The notes under the pieces: model-generated
Seen by the model: the letters and a program-made list of their open reading frames with translations, nothing else
Told to the model about the DNA's origin: nothing
The model's database searches: none
Part shown: in pieces, positions 17,482 to 26,845 of the stretch
How the letters are laid out: each line of letters begins with the position of its first letter
How positions within the stretch are numbered: position 1 is the first letter of the stretch
Program-made: the position numbers and the translations under genes
NCBI RefSeq assembly: GCF_024707125.1
Contig: NZ_JANQAH010000005.1
Location: 1-64,000, forward strand
Source of the DNA: Devosia sp.
GTDB lineage: Bacteria > Pseudomonadota > Alphaproteobacteria > Rhizobiales > Devosiaceae
Reading direction: 5' to 3'
DNA: 64,000 nt

Positions 17482-19562
17482 CTAACCGTCTAATCCTGCT
17501 GACTTTATTGCAAAGGCGTAGCACTGGGCTGTTTCCTTGAGGCGATCGAAGCGACCCGAGGCCCCGCCGTGGCCGGCCCCCATATTGGTCTTGAGGTACA
17601 ATGGTGCATCCCCCGTCGCGGTTGCCCGGAGTTTTGCCACCCACTTGGCCGGCTCCCAATAGGTGACGCGCGGATCGGTGAGACCGGCAAGGGCGAAGAT
17701 CGGCGGATAGTCTTGCGCCGACACCGCTTCATAGGGCGCATAGGCGGCGATGCGGGCATAATCCTCGGCCGAGGTGATGGGATTGCCCCATTCGGGCCAT
17801 TCGGGCGGGGTGAGCGGCAATGTGTCGTCGAGCATGGTGTTGAGCACGTCGACAAAGGCTACCTGGGCAATGACGCCGGCCCAGAGATCGGGGCGGAGAT
17901 TGGCGATGGCACCCATCAGCATGCCGCCGGCCGAACCGCCCTGGGCGACGATTTTGCCTTTTTGCGTGTAACCGCCTGATATCAGCGCCTCACCGGCGGC
18001 GATGAAGTCAGAAAATGTGTTGGTTTTGAATTCGCGACGGCCGTTCTTGTACCAGGCATAGCCCTTGTCCATGCCGCCGCGGATATGGGCGATGGCATAG
18101 ACGAAGCCGCGATCGACGAGGGACAGGACCGAAACCGAGAAGCTGGCCGGCATGGACATGCCATAGGCGCCATAACCGTAGAGCAAGGCTGGGTTGGAGC
18201 CGTCGAGTTTTGTGCCCTTCTTGTAGAGCAACGTGACGGGGACTTCGGCGCCATCGGCGGCCTTGGCGAAGATGCGGTGGGTTTCGTATTGCGCGGGATC
18301 GTGGCCGGAGGGGACTTCCTGCGTCTTGAGCAGGGTGCGGGCACCGGTTGCGAGATCGACGTCGAAAACCTGGTTGGGCGTTGTCGGCGAGGAATAGGAG
18401 AGGCGGAAGACGGTGGTGTCGAATTCGTAGCCGACCGACATCCCGAGCGCATAAGCCTCTTCCTCGAAACGGACAGTGTCTTCCTTGCCGGTGCTCAGGT
18501 CGCGCACGACGATGCGCGGTAATCCATCCTGGCGTTCGAGACGCAGGAGGTGGTTCTTGATGACAATGGTATCGAGAACCAGCACGCCGGGGCGGTGGGC
18601 GATGAGATCGGTCCAGTTTTCGGCACCGGGATTGTCGAGCGGTGCGGTGACGACCTTGTAGTCTTCGGCGCCATCGGCATTGGTGCGGATATAGAGAAGG
18701 CCGTCGCGCTCCTCGACGTCATATTCGCGATCGGTGAGGCGGGGGAGACCACGCGGGGTTCGCCGCCCTTTTCGGCGTCGATCAGATAGACTTCCGAGGT
18801 CTGGTGATCGTGCGCGTCGATGATGATGAACTTGTCGTTCTGCGTCTTGCCCACGCCGACGAAAAAGCCGGGGTCGCTTTCTTCATAGATGATCGGATCG
18901 GACGATTGCTCGGTGCCGATGTCGTGGCGGCGCACGCGATAGGGGCGGTGGTTGTCGTCATACTCGGTGTAGTAGATGGCGCTGGAGTCATTGGACCAGA
19001 CATAGGAGCCGGCCGTATCCTTGATGACTTCCGGACTATCGACGCCGGTTTCGAGATCGCGCACGACGATGTCGTAATATTCCGAGCCGGCGCGGTCGGC
19101 AGCCCAGGCGAGATAGCGGTGGCTCATGTCGTGATCGGCGCCGGCAAAGCCGAAATAGTCCTCGCCCGCTTCCACATTGCAGTCGAGCAGGACGGCTTCG
19201 GCGCCACCCTTGCGCGGAGTGCGAACGACCTGCGGGTACTGCTTGCCCTCGAGCATGCGCGAATTATAGGCCCAGGGACCATCGGGCGAGGGGACGCCAG
19301 AGTCGTCCTCTTTGATGCGGCCGCGGATTTCCTTGTAGATATTGTCCTGCAGATCGGCGGTCGGCTTGCCGAACTGGTCTTCGTAATAGGTGTTTTCCGC
19401 GTCGAGATAGGCCCGGATTTCCTTGTCGAGCGTTTCCGGGCTCTGCATCACCTCCTGCCAGTTTTCCGCGCGCAGCCACGCCCAGGGGTCTTCACGGGTC
19501 ACGCCGTGATGGGTGTGGCTATGGGGCACGCGCTTGGCTTTGGGAGGAGTTGCTTGGCTCAT
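17482..19562 (-). CDS. Prolyl oligopeptidase family peptidase (protease II type), one frameshift
   Basis: S9A serine peptidase that cleaves short peptides after basic residues or proline; soluble, cytoplasmic. From the ATG at 19562 (MSQATPPKAKRVPHSHTHHG) the beta-propeller half reads to GGEPRVVS; the rest continues in the next frame if one base is added to the five-G run at 18741-18745, giving SPRLTDREYDV. Corrected length is about 693 residues, normal for PtrB. The catalytic part shows YGYGAYG, IAHIRGG, GGSAGGML (nucleophile Ser), LTDPRVTYWEPAKW (Asp) and MGAGHGGASGR (His). All catalytic residues are kept, so a homopolymer sequencing deletion is the likely cause. Confidence 0.88.
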
Positions 19563-19779
19563 CGTCTTTCCGCAGTTTCTGAAGGCGCGGAGTTTTACGG
19601 CCGCAAAATGGGTCACAAGGACATAGGCCGCGCGGCGCGCGATTGCCAGACCCCCGAAGCCTTTGCAGATATCCGCAACTATCGACAGCCTCGGTCCGAT
19701 TTGGCTTGTCCTTGGGGGCGTCATGGTTAAGGTTCTGTCACGAAACCGAAGATCGACTGGCACACTGGGGAGGGGCGGA

Positions 19780-22152
19780 GTGGGGCTGTCCTTGGACGCA
19801 AGTATTGCCCTCGTGGCCTTGGCGCCGTTCCTTGCGGCAATTCTGGCGCCGTTTATTCATCGTCTTGCCGGCAGCTATTCCGCCTGGATTTTGGCCATCG
19901 TGCCTGCCGGCATTGTCATGCTGCTGATCAGGCTGGCCGAGCCGGTCATTGCGGGCGGGACGATTGCCGCCGCCATCGACTGGGTGCCGTCCTATGGACT
20001 GACGCTGGCGTTTTTCCTTGATGGGCTGAGCCTGGTTTTCGCCCTGACCATTGCCGGCATCGGCGCGCTGATCGTGCTCTATTCCGGAGCCTATCTGAAA
20101 GGGCATCCGCATCAGGGGCGGTTTCTGGCCTATCTCCTGGCCTTCATGGGTTCGATGCTGGGGCTGGTGCTGGCCGACAATATGCTGGCGCTGTTCATGT
20201 TCTGGGAGGCGACGTCGATCACCTCCTTCCTGCTGATCGGCTTTGACCACAATCGGCAGGCGGCGCGCCGTGGGGCCATTCAGGCGCTGGTTATCACCAA
20301 TATTGGCGGCATGTGCTTGCTGGTTGGCGCCATTGTGGCCCAGCATCTGTCCGGGACGTGGCTGCTCAGCGAATTGCGCGGGCTTGAGGGCGTGCTGAAG
20401 GACTCTGCGCTCTACGGGCTGGTGCTGGCGCTGTTCATCGGTGCGGCCTTCACCAAGTCGGCGCAGTTTCCGCTGCATTTCTGGCTGCCTAATGCCATGG
20501 AGGCACCAACGCCGGTTTCGGCGTTTTTGCACTCGGCGACCATGGTGCAGGCCGGTGTCTATCTTCTGGGGCGCATGACGCCGGTACTTGGAGGGACATC
20601 GGTCTGGACCGGTGTGCTCGTCGCTTTTGGTGGTGTGACGCTGATCTGGGGGGCGCTGGGGGCGCTCAAGGAAACCGATCTCAAGCAGATCCTGGCGCAG
20701 ACGACGATCGCGTCGCTTGGCTTGCTCGTGCTGCTGATCGGGCTTGGAAGCGAGGCCGCGATTGCGGCCATGCTGGTCTATTTCGTGGCGCATGCCTGCT
20801 ACAAGGCCGGGCTCTTCATGGTGGCCGGTGCGGTCGACCACGAGGCGGGGACGCGCGATATCACGGCGCTTGGCGGGCTGGCCGACAAGATGCCGGTGAC
20901 GTTCATCGGGGCGGCGCTGGCAGCGCTCTCCATGGTGGGGCTGCCGCTGACCGTGGGCTATTTCGCCAAGGAAGAAATGTACTTGGCGCTGGTCGGTGGC
21001 GACTGGTTGATGCTTGTCGTGCTGGCTTTGCTGGTCATCGGCAATGCCCTCCTGGCGGGTGTGGCGCTGATCGTGATGATACGGCCGTTTCTCGGCGACG
21101 CGCTGCCGACGCCGAAGTCAGCGCATGAGGCCCCGGTTGCCATGCTGGCGGGGCCCATCCTCCTGGGCGGCGCGGGAGTGGTGGCTGGTCTTTTGCCCGA
21201 TTGGCTGGGTCATGACGTGCTGGCGCCGGGCGCGACGGCCATTCTGGGGCATGCGGTCGAGCCGCATCTCAAGCTCGCACTTGATCTGGCGAGCCCCCTG
21301 ATCTGGCTGTCGGCACTGACCTGGCTGCTCGGCATTGTGGTGTTCCGGCAGGCCCATGCGATCCGCACCGTCTTGCGGCGCCTGAGTGCTGGTCTGGGCT
21401 GGAGCGCAGATACGGTTTTCGATGCCGTCATGTTCGGCCTTATCCGCTTTGCCGCGACGGTGACCCGGGCGCTGCATCACGGCAAGCTGGAATTCTACCT
21501 CGTAGTCGTCTTCGTTGCGCTGGCTGTGGCGCTATTCTGGCCCATGCTGGCGCTGGGGGGCCTTGACTGGATCGTGCCGACGGCCGAATTGGGCGACTGG
21601 TCCAAGCGCCTGGTTCTGCCCGAACTCCGTCCCTATGAATGGGGTGTGGTGCTGCTGGCGGTGCTGGGGCTTTTGGCCGTGCTGATCGCGCAGAGCCGGC
21701 TCATCGCCATTCTCTCGCTCGGCATTCAGGGCACGGCCCTGGCGCTGATCTTCCTGCTCTTCGGGGCGCCGGACCTGGCCTTTACCCAGCTCATGGTGGA
21801 AGTGCTCTCGGTGGTGATCCTGACTATCGTCATGACCAATCTCAGGCTCGACGCCAGGGATCACCGGCCGTTTGAGGATTGGGCGCGCGACGGTACTCTG
21901 GCCGTGGTCTGCGGCGCCGGGGTGAGCCTGCTGCTCATGCTGGTGCTGACGGGTACGCTCGATACGCGGCTCTCGGATTTCTTTACCGCGACCAGCGTGC
22001 CGATCGCCCATGGCGCCAATATCGTCAACGTCATTCTCGTCGACTATCGCGGCTTTGATACGCTGGGCGAAATCTCGGTCGTCATGGGGGCGGGCATCGC
22101 CATTCTGGCGCTGCTGCGGCGCCGGAAGAAAGCGGAGGGTGCAGGGCCATGA
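19780..22152 (+). CDS. mrpA: Mrp Na+/H+ antiporter subunit A
   Basis: Largest subunit of the multi-subunit cation/proton antiporter, homologous to NuoL. The GTG at 19780 is chosen because GGAGG precedes it by 6 bases and the first hydrophobic helix starts right after; an ATG at 19723 would add 19 residues. 790 residues. The proton-channel region has FWEATSITSFLLIGF, SAQFPLHFWLPNAMEAPTPV (conserved Lys and PTPVSAFLHSATMV) and HACYKAGLFM. The C-terminal MrpB-like extension (DLAFTQLMVEVLSVVILTIV, VDYRGFDTLGEI) is typical of MrpA. First gene of a seven-gene overlapping operon; exports Na+ and supports pH homeostasis. Confidence 0.92.
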   Translation: MGLSLDASIALVALAPFLAAILAPFIHRLAGSYSAWILAIVPAGIVMLLIRLAEPVIAGGTIAAAIDWVPSYGLTLAFFLDGLSLVFALTIAGIGALIVLYSGAYLKGHPHQGRFLAYLLAFMGSMLGLVLADNMLALFMFWEATSITSFLLIGFDHNRQAARRGAIQALVITNIGGMCLLVGAIVAQHLSGTWLLSELRGLEGVLKDSALYGLVLALFIGAAFTKSAQFPLHFWLPNAMEAPTPVSAFLHSATMVQAGVYLLGRMTPVLGGTSVWTGVLVAFGGVTLIWGALGALKETDLKQILAQTTIASLGLLVLLIGLGSEAAIAAMLVYFVAHACYKAGLFMVAGAVDHEAGTRDITALGGLADKMPVTFIGAALAALSMVGLPLTVGYFAKEEMYLALVGGDWLMLVVLALLVIGNALLAGVALIVMIRPFLGDALPTPKSAHEAPVAMLAGPILLGGAGVVAGLLPDWLGHDVLAPGATAILGHAVEPHLKLALDLASPLIWLSALTWLLGIVVFRQAHAIRTVLRRLSAGLGWSADTVFDAVMFGLIRFAATVTRALHHGKLEFYLVVVFVALAVALFWPMLALGGLDWIVPTAELGDWSKRLVLPELRPYEWGVVLLAVLGLLAVLIAQSRLIAILSLGIQGTALALIFLLFGAPDLAFTQLMVEVLSVVILTIVMTNLRLDARDHRPFEDWARDGTLAVVCGAGVSLLLMLVLTGTLDTRLSDFFTATSVPIAHGANIVNVILVDYRGFDTLGEISVVMGAGIAILALLRRRKKAEGAGP

Positions 22153-22574
22153 ACACCGTCATTTTCCGAACGGCGGCGCCGCTGATCGTTGCGACCATGC
22201 TGGTCTTTTCCGTCTATGTTTGTCTCCGCGGCCATAATGAGCCGGGCGGCGGTTTCATTGGCGGACTGATCGCCGCGGCCTCCATTGCCGTTTTCGGCAT
22301 GGCTTCTGGCGTGCCGGCAGTGCGGCGGGCACTGAAGGTGGATCCACTGGCCATTGCTAGTTTTGGTGTGTTGCTCGCGGGCTTTTCGGGGCTGCTGAGC
22401 CTCTTCATCCACGCGCCCTTCATGACCTCGATCTGGCTGTACCTGGAGCTGGGCGACACCACGGTGCCGCTCTCGACGCCGATGTTCTTCGATATCGGGG
22501 TCTATTTCGTCGTCTTCGGCACGCTCTCGGCCATTGCCCTGGCGCTTGAGAGCGATCACGAGGAGGACCTGTGA
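22149..22574 (+). CDS. mrpB: Mrp antiporter subunit B
   Basis: MnhB-family membrane subunit, 141 residues. Motif RGHNEPGGGFIGGLIAA near residue 27 is the hallmark of the family, followed by three hydrophobic helices and the stretch TPMFFDIGVYFVVFGT. It starts in an ATGA overlap with mrpA and its stop overlaps the mrpC start. Essential for the intact antiporter complex in other organisms. Confidence 0.92.
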   Translation: MNTVIFRTAAPLIVATMLVFSVYVCLRGHNEPGGGFIGGLIAAASIAVFGMASGVPAVRRALKVDPLAIASFGVLLAGFSGLLSLFIHAPFMTSIWLYLELGDTTVPLSTPMFFDIGVYFVVFGTLSAIALALESDHEEDL

Positions 22575-22951
22575 TGGATTATGTCCTTGCCGCCCTGGTG
22601 GGGGTCTTCGTTTCGCTCGGCATCTATCTGCTGCTATCGCGCTCGGTGATCCGCATGCTGATCGGCATGACCGTGCTGGGCAATGGCGTCAATCTGCTGA
22701 TCTTCACGGCGGGGCGGGTGACACGCGAAGTCGCGCCCATCGTGCCGGCCGGGCTCGATGCACCAGCGGGCCCAATCGCCAATCCGCTGCCGCAGGCGCT
22801 GATCCTGACGGCCATCGTCATCGGCTTTTCCATGTTCAGCTTCCTGCTGGTGCTGGCCTTCCGCGCCTACAAAAGCCTCGATGCCGATAATACCGACACC
22901 ATGCGCCTGGCCGAGCCGGAAAATGCGCCTCAGCCACCGTTGAGTTACTGA
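22574..22951 (+). CDS. mrpC: Mrp antiporter subunit C
   Basis: NuoK-like subunit, 125 residues from the ATG at 22574, 7 bases after AGGAGG; a GTG at 22571 is also in frame. Three transmembrane helices with the motif LIGMTVLGNGVNLLIF and NPLPQALILTAIVIGFSM, which carries the conserved acidic-channel neighbourhood of NuoK/MrpC. The stop of mrpB overlaps the ATG by one base. Confidence 0.92.
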   Translation: MDYVLAALVGVFVSLGIYLLLSRSVIRMLIGMTVLGNGVNLLIFTAGRVTREVAPIVPAGLDAPAGPIANPLPQALILTAIVIGFSMFSFLLVLAFRAYKSLDADNTDTMRLAEPENAPQPPLSY

Positions 22952-22953
22952 CC

Positions 22954-24531
22954 ATGACCGAATTGCCTCAGGCCATGATCGAAACTGTAACGCTCGCTGC
23001 TGACTGGGTGCTGGTGCTGCCCATCGTGCTGGCACTCTTGGGCGCGGCGGCGCTACTGGTCGTGCGGCGCAGCAATAATCTGCCGGTGCTGGGCGCTGTG
23101 CTCGTCATTGTCGCCATCATTGCCTGCGAGATCAGCCTGTTGCTGCGCGTGGTGAGCGAGGGGCCGCTCAGCATGACCATGGGCAAGTGGCTGCCGCCTT
23201 TCGGCATCAGCCTGACGGCGGACCTTTTTGGCGCGGCCTTCGCACTGGCGGCGTCGGTCGTGACGCTGGTGGTCGTGCTCTATGCCGAAATCGACCGGGA
23301 GGGGAATGACGGCCGGGATGGCTTTCATTCCATGGTCCTGCTGCTTTTGGCGGGCGTCACCGGATCGTTCCTGACCGGCGATCTCTTCAATCTCTATGTC
23401 TGGTTCGAGGTCATGCTGATCGCCTCGTTCGGGCTGATCGTGTCGGGTGGCAGCCCGCTGCAGCTCGATGGCGCGGTGAAATATGGTTTCCTCAATTTCC
23501 TCGCAACGACGCTGTTCCTGCTGGCGCTTGGCCTGACCTATGGCCTGCTTGGCACGCTCAACATGGCCGATATCATGCGCGTGGCGCCCGAAGCCAATCG
23601 GGCCGCCATGACAGGGATTGCGGCGCTGCTGCTGCTTGCCTTTGGCATGAAGGCGGCGGCTTTTCCGGTCAATGCCTGGCTGCCGGCCTCCTATCACACG
23701 CCGACGCCGGCGGTTTCGGCGCTGTTTGCGGGCCTTCTCACCAAGGTTGGCGCCTACGCTCTCCTGCGCTCGCTCGTGGCTATCCTGCCTGACAGCCGCG
23801 ATGTGCTGGAGCCGGTTCTGGCCGTGCTGGCGATTGCGACGCTTGTGATCGCGCCGCTCGGCGCCATCGCCGAAACGCATCTGCGCCGGGCAGTGGGCTT
23901 TTTCGTCATTGGTGGCATCGGGGCGATCCTGGCCGGCCTGTCGCTGCCCAATGTCATCGGCATTGCCGGAGCGGGCATTTACATTTTCCACGCCATCCTC
24001 GCCATGACGGCGCTTTACATGGTTGTGGGGCTGGTCGAGGCGCGGACCGGAGCCAGCGATACGCGGCAGATGGGCGGGCTCTACGCCGCCAGTGCGCCGC
24101 TTTCGATCCTGTTCTTCGTGCTTATTCTGGCCGTTGCGGGCGTGCCGCCCTTCCTCGGTTTCTGGCCCAAATTGCTGTTGCTCGAGGCGGGCGTGGTCGA
24201 TGCCGAATTGGGCTGGGTGGGCAGTGCCATGGTCGTCGCATTGGTGATCAATGCCGTCCTGACCCTGATCGCCGGGACGCGGCTCTGGTCGCACATATTC
24301 TGGCGCAATGGGCCCGAGGGCCTGCCGGCTTCGGGTGAGCCGATGGCGCTGGTCGCGCCGACGCCCCGCGTGCGGTTGGCCTTCGGCGCGGTCAGCGTGC
24401 TGGTGCTGGGCGTGGTGCTGATCGGGCTCTGGCCCAATCCGCTGATCGAGGTGGGGCAACGGGCCGCGGCCGATATTGTCGACCCCAGTCGCTATGTCGA
24501 GGCGGTTGGTCTGGCAGGAGTTGAACCATGA
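22954..24531 (+). CDS. mrpD: Mrp antiporter subunit D
   Basis: NuoN/NuoM-like proton-channel subunit, 525 residues and about 14 hydrophobic helices. Conserved FNLYVWFEVMLIASFGLIV, AFPVNAWLPASYHTPTPAVS (broken-helix Lys and PTPAVSALFAGLLTKVG) and FHAILAMTALYMVVG are visible. Only two bases separate it from mrpC; its end overlaps mrpE by ATGA. Together with MrpA it forms the proton-translocating antiporter-like modules. Confidence 0.92.
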   Translation: MTELPQAMIETVTLAADWVLVLPIVLALLGAAALLVVRRSNNLPVLGAVLVIVAIIACEISLLLRVVSEGPLSMTMGKWLPPFGISLTADLFGAAFALAASVVTLVVVLYAEIDREGNDGRDGFHSMVLLLLAGVTGSFLTGDLFNLYVWFEVMLIASFGLIVSGGSPLQLDGAVKYGFLNFLATTLFLLALGLTYGLLGTLNMADIMRVAPEANRAAMTGIAALLLLAFGMKAAAFPVNAWLPASYHTPTPAVSALFAGLLTKVGAYALLRSLVAILPDSRDVLEPVLAVLAIATLVIAPLGAIAETHLRRAVGFFVIGGIGAILAGLSLPNVIGIAGAGIYIFHAILAMTALYMVVGLVEARTGASDTRQMGGLYAASAPLSILFFVLILAVAGVPPFLGFWPKLLLLEAGVVDAELGWVGSAMVVALVINAVLTLIAGTRLWSHIFWRNGPEGLPASGEPMALVAPTPRVRLAFGAVSVLVLGVVLIGLWPNPLIEVGQRAAADIVDPSRYVEAVGLAGVEP

Positions 24532-25007
24532 GCGGCGCTTTTCTTGTGGTCATTCTGGCCCTTGGCTGGGCCGGCATAACCGGCAATTTTTCCGGCCTGA
24601 ACCTGCTCTTCGGCGGTCTCATCGGGGGCGGCGCTCTGCTGATCCTGCGCTATTCGATCCGCCAGCAAGGTGCGTTGGGCAGGGCGGGCAGGGTCCTGTC
24701 GCTGGTCGGGCTCTTTCTCTACGAACTGATGGTCAGCGCCATCAATGTGGCGCTGATCGTGCTGCACCCCAATCTCAAATCGGCTCTGAAGCCGGCCATT
24801 GTGGCTGTGCCACTGACGGTCAAGTCTGACGCCGAAATCACGCTCCTTGCCAATATGATCACGCTGACGCCAGGCACGCTGACCGTGGACGTGGCCGAGG
24901 ATCGTTCGGTGCTCTATGTCCACGTCCTCGCCATGGAGAGCGACACGGCCCTGATCGCCGGCATCGCCAATGGCTTTGAAGCCAGGATCAAGGAGGTGTT
25001 CCAGTGA
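24528..25007 (+). CDS. mrpE: Mrp antiporter subunit E
   Basis: MnhE family, 159 residues. Two to three N-terminal hydrophobic spans (FLVVILALGWAGITGNFSG, NLLFGGLIGGGALLIL) precede a cytosolic domain with TLLANMITLTPGTLTVDV, the family signature, and VLYVHVLAME. ATGA overlaps on both sides keep it coupled to mrpD and mrpF. Confidence 0.92.
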   Translation: MSGAFLVVILALGWAGITGNFSGLNLLFGGLIGGGALLILRYSIRQQGALGRAGRVLSLVGLFLYELMVSAINVALIVLHPNLKSALKPAIVAVPLTVKSDAEITLLANMITLTPGTLTVDVAEDRSVLYVHVLAMESDTALIAGIANGFEARIKEVFQ

Positions 25008-25315
25008 GCGCAGCTGCCTTTGTCGATCTGTCGAGCCTGATCGCCCTGATTCTCTTAGGGGTGGCCCTGCTTGTTTCCATCATCCGCATCGTCATCGGCC
25101 CGACTTTGCCTGACCGCGTGCTGGCGCTGGACCTGATGACCGTGGTCGCCATGGGTTTTATCGGCGCCATCGCCGTGCGCACCGGCCTGATGCTCTATCT
25201 CGACATTGCCATTGCCCTGGCGCTGCTGGGCTTTCTCGCGACCGTGGCCCTGGCTCGCTATATTTTGCGGCGGGGCCTCAAGACCGATGCCGCCGCAATG
25301 GAGGCGCAATCATGA
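25004..25315 (+). CDS. mrpF: Mrp antiporter subunit F
   Basis: MnhF family, 103 residues with three transmembrane helices. Signature RIVIGPTLPDRVLALDLMT near residue 27. This subunit is needed for complex assembly and has been linked to ion and bile-salt efflux in other bacteria. It overlaps mrpE and mrpG by ATGA. Confidence 0.92.
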   Translation: MSAAAFVDLSSLIALILLGVALLVSIIRIVIGPTLPDRVLALDLMTVVAMGFIGAIAVRTGLMLYLDIAIALALLGFLATVALARYILRRGLKTDAAAMEAQS

Positions 25316-25665
25316 TCGGCGATATCGCACTCTGCCTTGGAGGCGTGCTGCTGATTCTGGGGGCGATTTTCACGCTTCTCGCCGCCGTCGGTGTCGTCCG
25401 CTTGCCTGATCTCTACACGCGGATGCATGCCGCCTCCAAGGCAGGCGCTGTTGGCGGTGGATTGGTTCTGCTCGCCGTCGCCATGGTCAGCATGGATGCT
25501 GCAGTGGTTTTGCGCGCAGTTATCGGTGTGATTTTCGTGCTTTTGACTACGCCCGTGTCTGCGCATCTCCTTGCCCGCGCTAGTTATATTGCGGGTTATC
25601 ATGCTGGGGAAAGTACGCTGCGTGACGATCTGAAGACACGATTGGAACAAAGTTCTGGATCATGA
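25312..25665 (+). CDS. mrpG: Mrp antiporter subunit G
   Basis: MnhG family, 117 residues, last gene of the operon. Three helices with the signature VGVVRLPDLYTRMHAASKAG near residue 26 and VFVLLTTPVSAHLLARASY. Starts in an ATGA overlap with mrpF. The cluster therefore holds all seven Mrp subunits A-G in canonical order with A and B separate. Confidence 0.92.
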   Translation: MIGDIALCLGGVLLILGAIFTLLAAVGVVRLPDLYTRMHAASKAGAVGGGLVLLAVAMVSMDAAVVLRAVIGVIFVLLTTPVSAHLLARASYIAGYHAGESTLRDDLKTRLEQSSGS

Positions 25666-25679
25666 ATAATCGGTAATGC

Positions 25680-25695
25680 ATCCAATTAATTGGAT
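25680..25695. promoter_or_regulatory. 16-bp perfect palindrome upstream of mucR
   Basis: ATCCAATTAATTGGAT is a perfect AT-rich palindrome 15 bases after mrpG and 100 bases before the mucR start. MucR proteins bind AT-rich sites and repress their own promoters, so this is a candidate autoregulatory operator; that link is inferred. Confidence 0.5.
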
Positions 25696-25794
25696 TAGCG
25701 GCAGTTGCCTGCGGCAGTAAACAGACTTAGGAATGCAGCAAGGCCGTGACTGCCCCTGTTGCTGCCCAATAAAAAAATTACGGAAGGTTAGATC

Positions 25795-26217
25795 ATGAAC
25801 GACAATACCGCTCCGGCGGATGTGGGTGAGTTTGATCTCGTCGAACTCAGTGCCGATATCGTCTCAGCATATGTAAGCCACAACGCCGTGAGCCCCTCGG
25901 ACCTGACGCGGCTGATCGCCGATGTACATGGTGCCCTGCGCGCGCTGCGAAGCAATGAAGTACCCGCAGTGGTCGAGGATCTGAAGCCGGCCGTGCCGGT
26001 CCGCAAGTCCGTTGCTGCCGACTACATCATCTGCCTGGAAGACGGGAAGAAGTTCAAGTCGCTCAAGCGCCACCTGCGCACGCACTACAACCTCTCGCCC
26101 GAGGAATATCGTGAGAAGTGGGGTCTGCCTGCAGACTATCCCATGGTTGCCCCGAACTACTCGGCGACGCGCTCCAAGCTCGCCAAGGACAACGGTCTCG
26201 GCCGCAAGGCTGGCTGA
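25795..26217 (+). CDS. mucR: MucR/Ros family zinc-finger transcriptional regulator
   Basis: Global regulator of exopolysaccharide, motility and cell-cycle genes in Hyphomicrobiales. 140 residues; ATG at 25795 with GGAAGG upstream. The N-terminal helix region (residues about 10-60) supports oligomerisation. The C-terminal prokaryotic zinc finger is seen as [19 protein letters not shown] followed by [18 protein letters not shown]. The second metal-ligand position is Asp (CLED) instead of Cys, which occurs in several MucR homologues. Upstream 130 bases hold a 16-bp AT-rich palindrome; a terminator follows at 26348. Confidence 0.93.
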   Translation: MNDNTAPADVGEFDLVELSADIVSAYVSHNAVSPSDLTRLIADVHGALRALRSNEVPAVVEDLKPAVPVRKSVAADYIICLEDGKKFKSLKRHLRTHYNLSPEEYREKWGLPADYPMVAPNYSATRSKLAKDNGLGRKAG

Positions 26218-26347
26218 TCTCGCATAGCGGCGGCCGATTCGGAGGGACCGGATCGAACGCTCTAACTTCCTCATACTGCCTCGCAATTGAGCAACGCACT
26301 TTGGTGCCGGGCCTTGCGATGCACCAAAAAGCTGGTCCCCCTGCTTT

Positions 26348-26377
26348 GCGGCCGCCTTCGGGCGGCCGCAGTGTTTT
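26348..26377 (+). terminator. Intrinsic terminator after mucR
   Basis: GCGGCCGCC (26348-26356), loop TTCG, GGCGGCCGC (26361-26369), then AGTGTTTT. Strong stem with a UUCG tetraloop, 130 bases after the mucR stop. Confidence 0.85.
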
Positions 26378-26417
26378 CAGGCTCTCCTCTGAGGCCTCCG
26401 CCAAAATATTCGCAAAC

Positions 26418-26466
26418 TTATCCCCGGGGTGGACAACCTCTGTCAGGTTGTAGGAATATTATCCTA
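26418..26466. promoter_or_regulatory. DnaA-box-like site and two dyads upstream of the DnaA-domain gene
   Basis: TTATCCCCG (26418-26426) matches the DnaA box TTATCCACA in 7 of 9 positions. It is followed by the dyad ACAACCT/AGGTTGT (26433-26439, 26445-26451) and then TAGGA/TCCTA (26451-26455, 26462-26466), 20 bases before the GTG start. Candidate operator or autoregulatory region. Confidence 0.45.
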
Positions 26467-26485
26467 TATCTGGTGGAGGACGGCC

Positions 26486-26845
26486 GTGCGAATCGAAACC
26501 CTTCATGGCAATGGGCGCCCCGAGCGTCCGTTGTGTATGCGCGAGGATGCGGGGCTTGCCCAAGTTCTTGCCCTGATCTCGCGAGAGAAAAACACCCCTA
26601 TCCGTTTGCTGGTGCACGTTTCTCGCTGCCAGGCGGATACGGCACGGGCGCGGCAGCTGGCCATGTATCTCGCCCATGTCTCCAAGGGCATCAGCCTGAC
26701 AGCCATTGGCGCTGCCTTCGGGCGAGATAGGACAACAGTCTCCTATGCCTGTAGCCTGATTGAAGACCTGCGCGATGACGCCAAGTTCGATGCCGAACTG
26801 GACCGGCTCGAAGCACTGCTTATGGCGGGAGGCGGGCATGAGTGA
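26486..26845 (+). CDS. DnaA domain IV-like DNA-binding protein without the ATPase
   Basis: 119 residues from the GTG at 26486, 5 bases after GGAGGA. The only recognisable domain is the DnaA C-terminal helix-turn-helix (residues about 25-105): ARQLAMYLAHVSKGISLTAI then GAAFGRDRTTVSYACSLIED, where the usual signature is GRDHTTVLHA. The N-terminal AAA+ region of DnaA is absent, so it can bind DNA but not initiate replication by itself. Such stand-alone DnaA-C proteins next to a DUF6456 gene are widespread in Hyphomicrobiales. Overlaps the next gene by 8 bases. Confidence 0.8.
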   Translation: MRIETLHGNGRPERPLCMREDAGLAQVLALISREKNTPIRLLVHVSRCQADTARARQLAMYLAHVSKGISLTAIGAAFGRDRTTVSYACSLIEDLRDDAKFDAELDRLEALLMAGGGHE

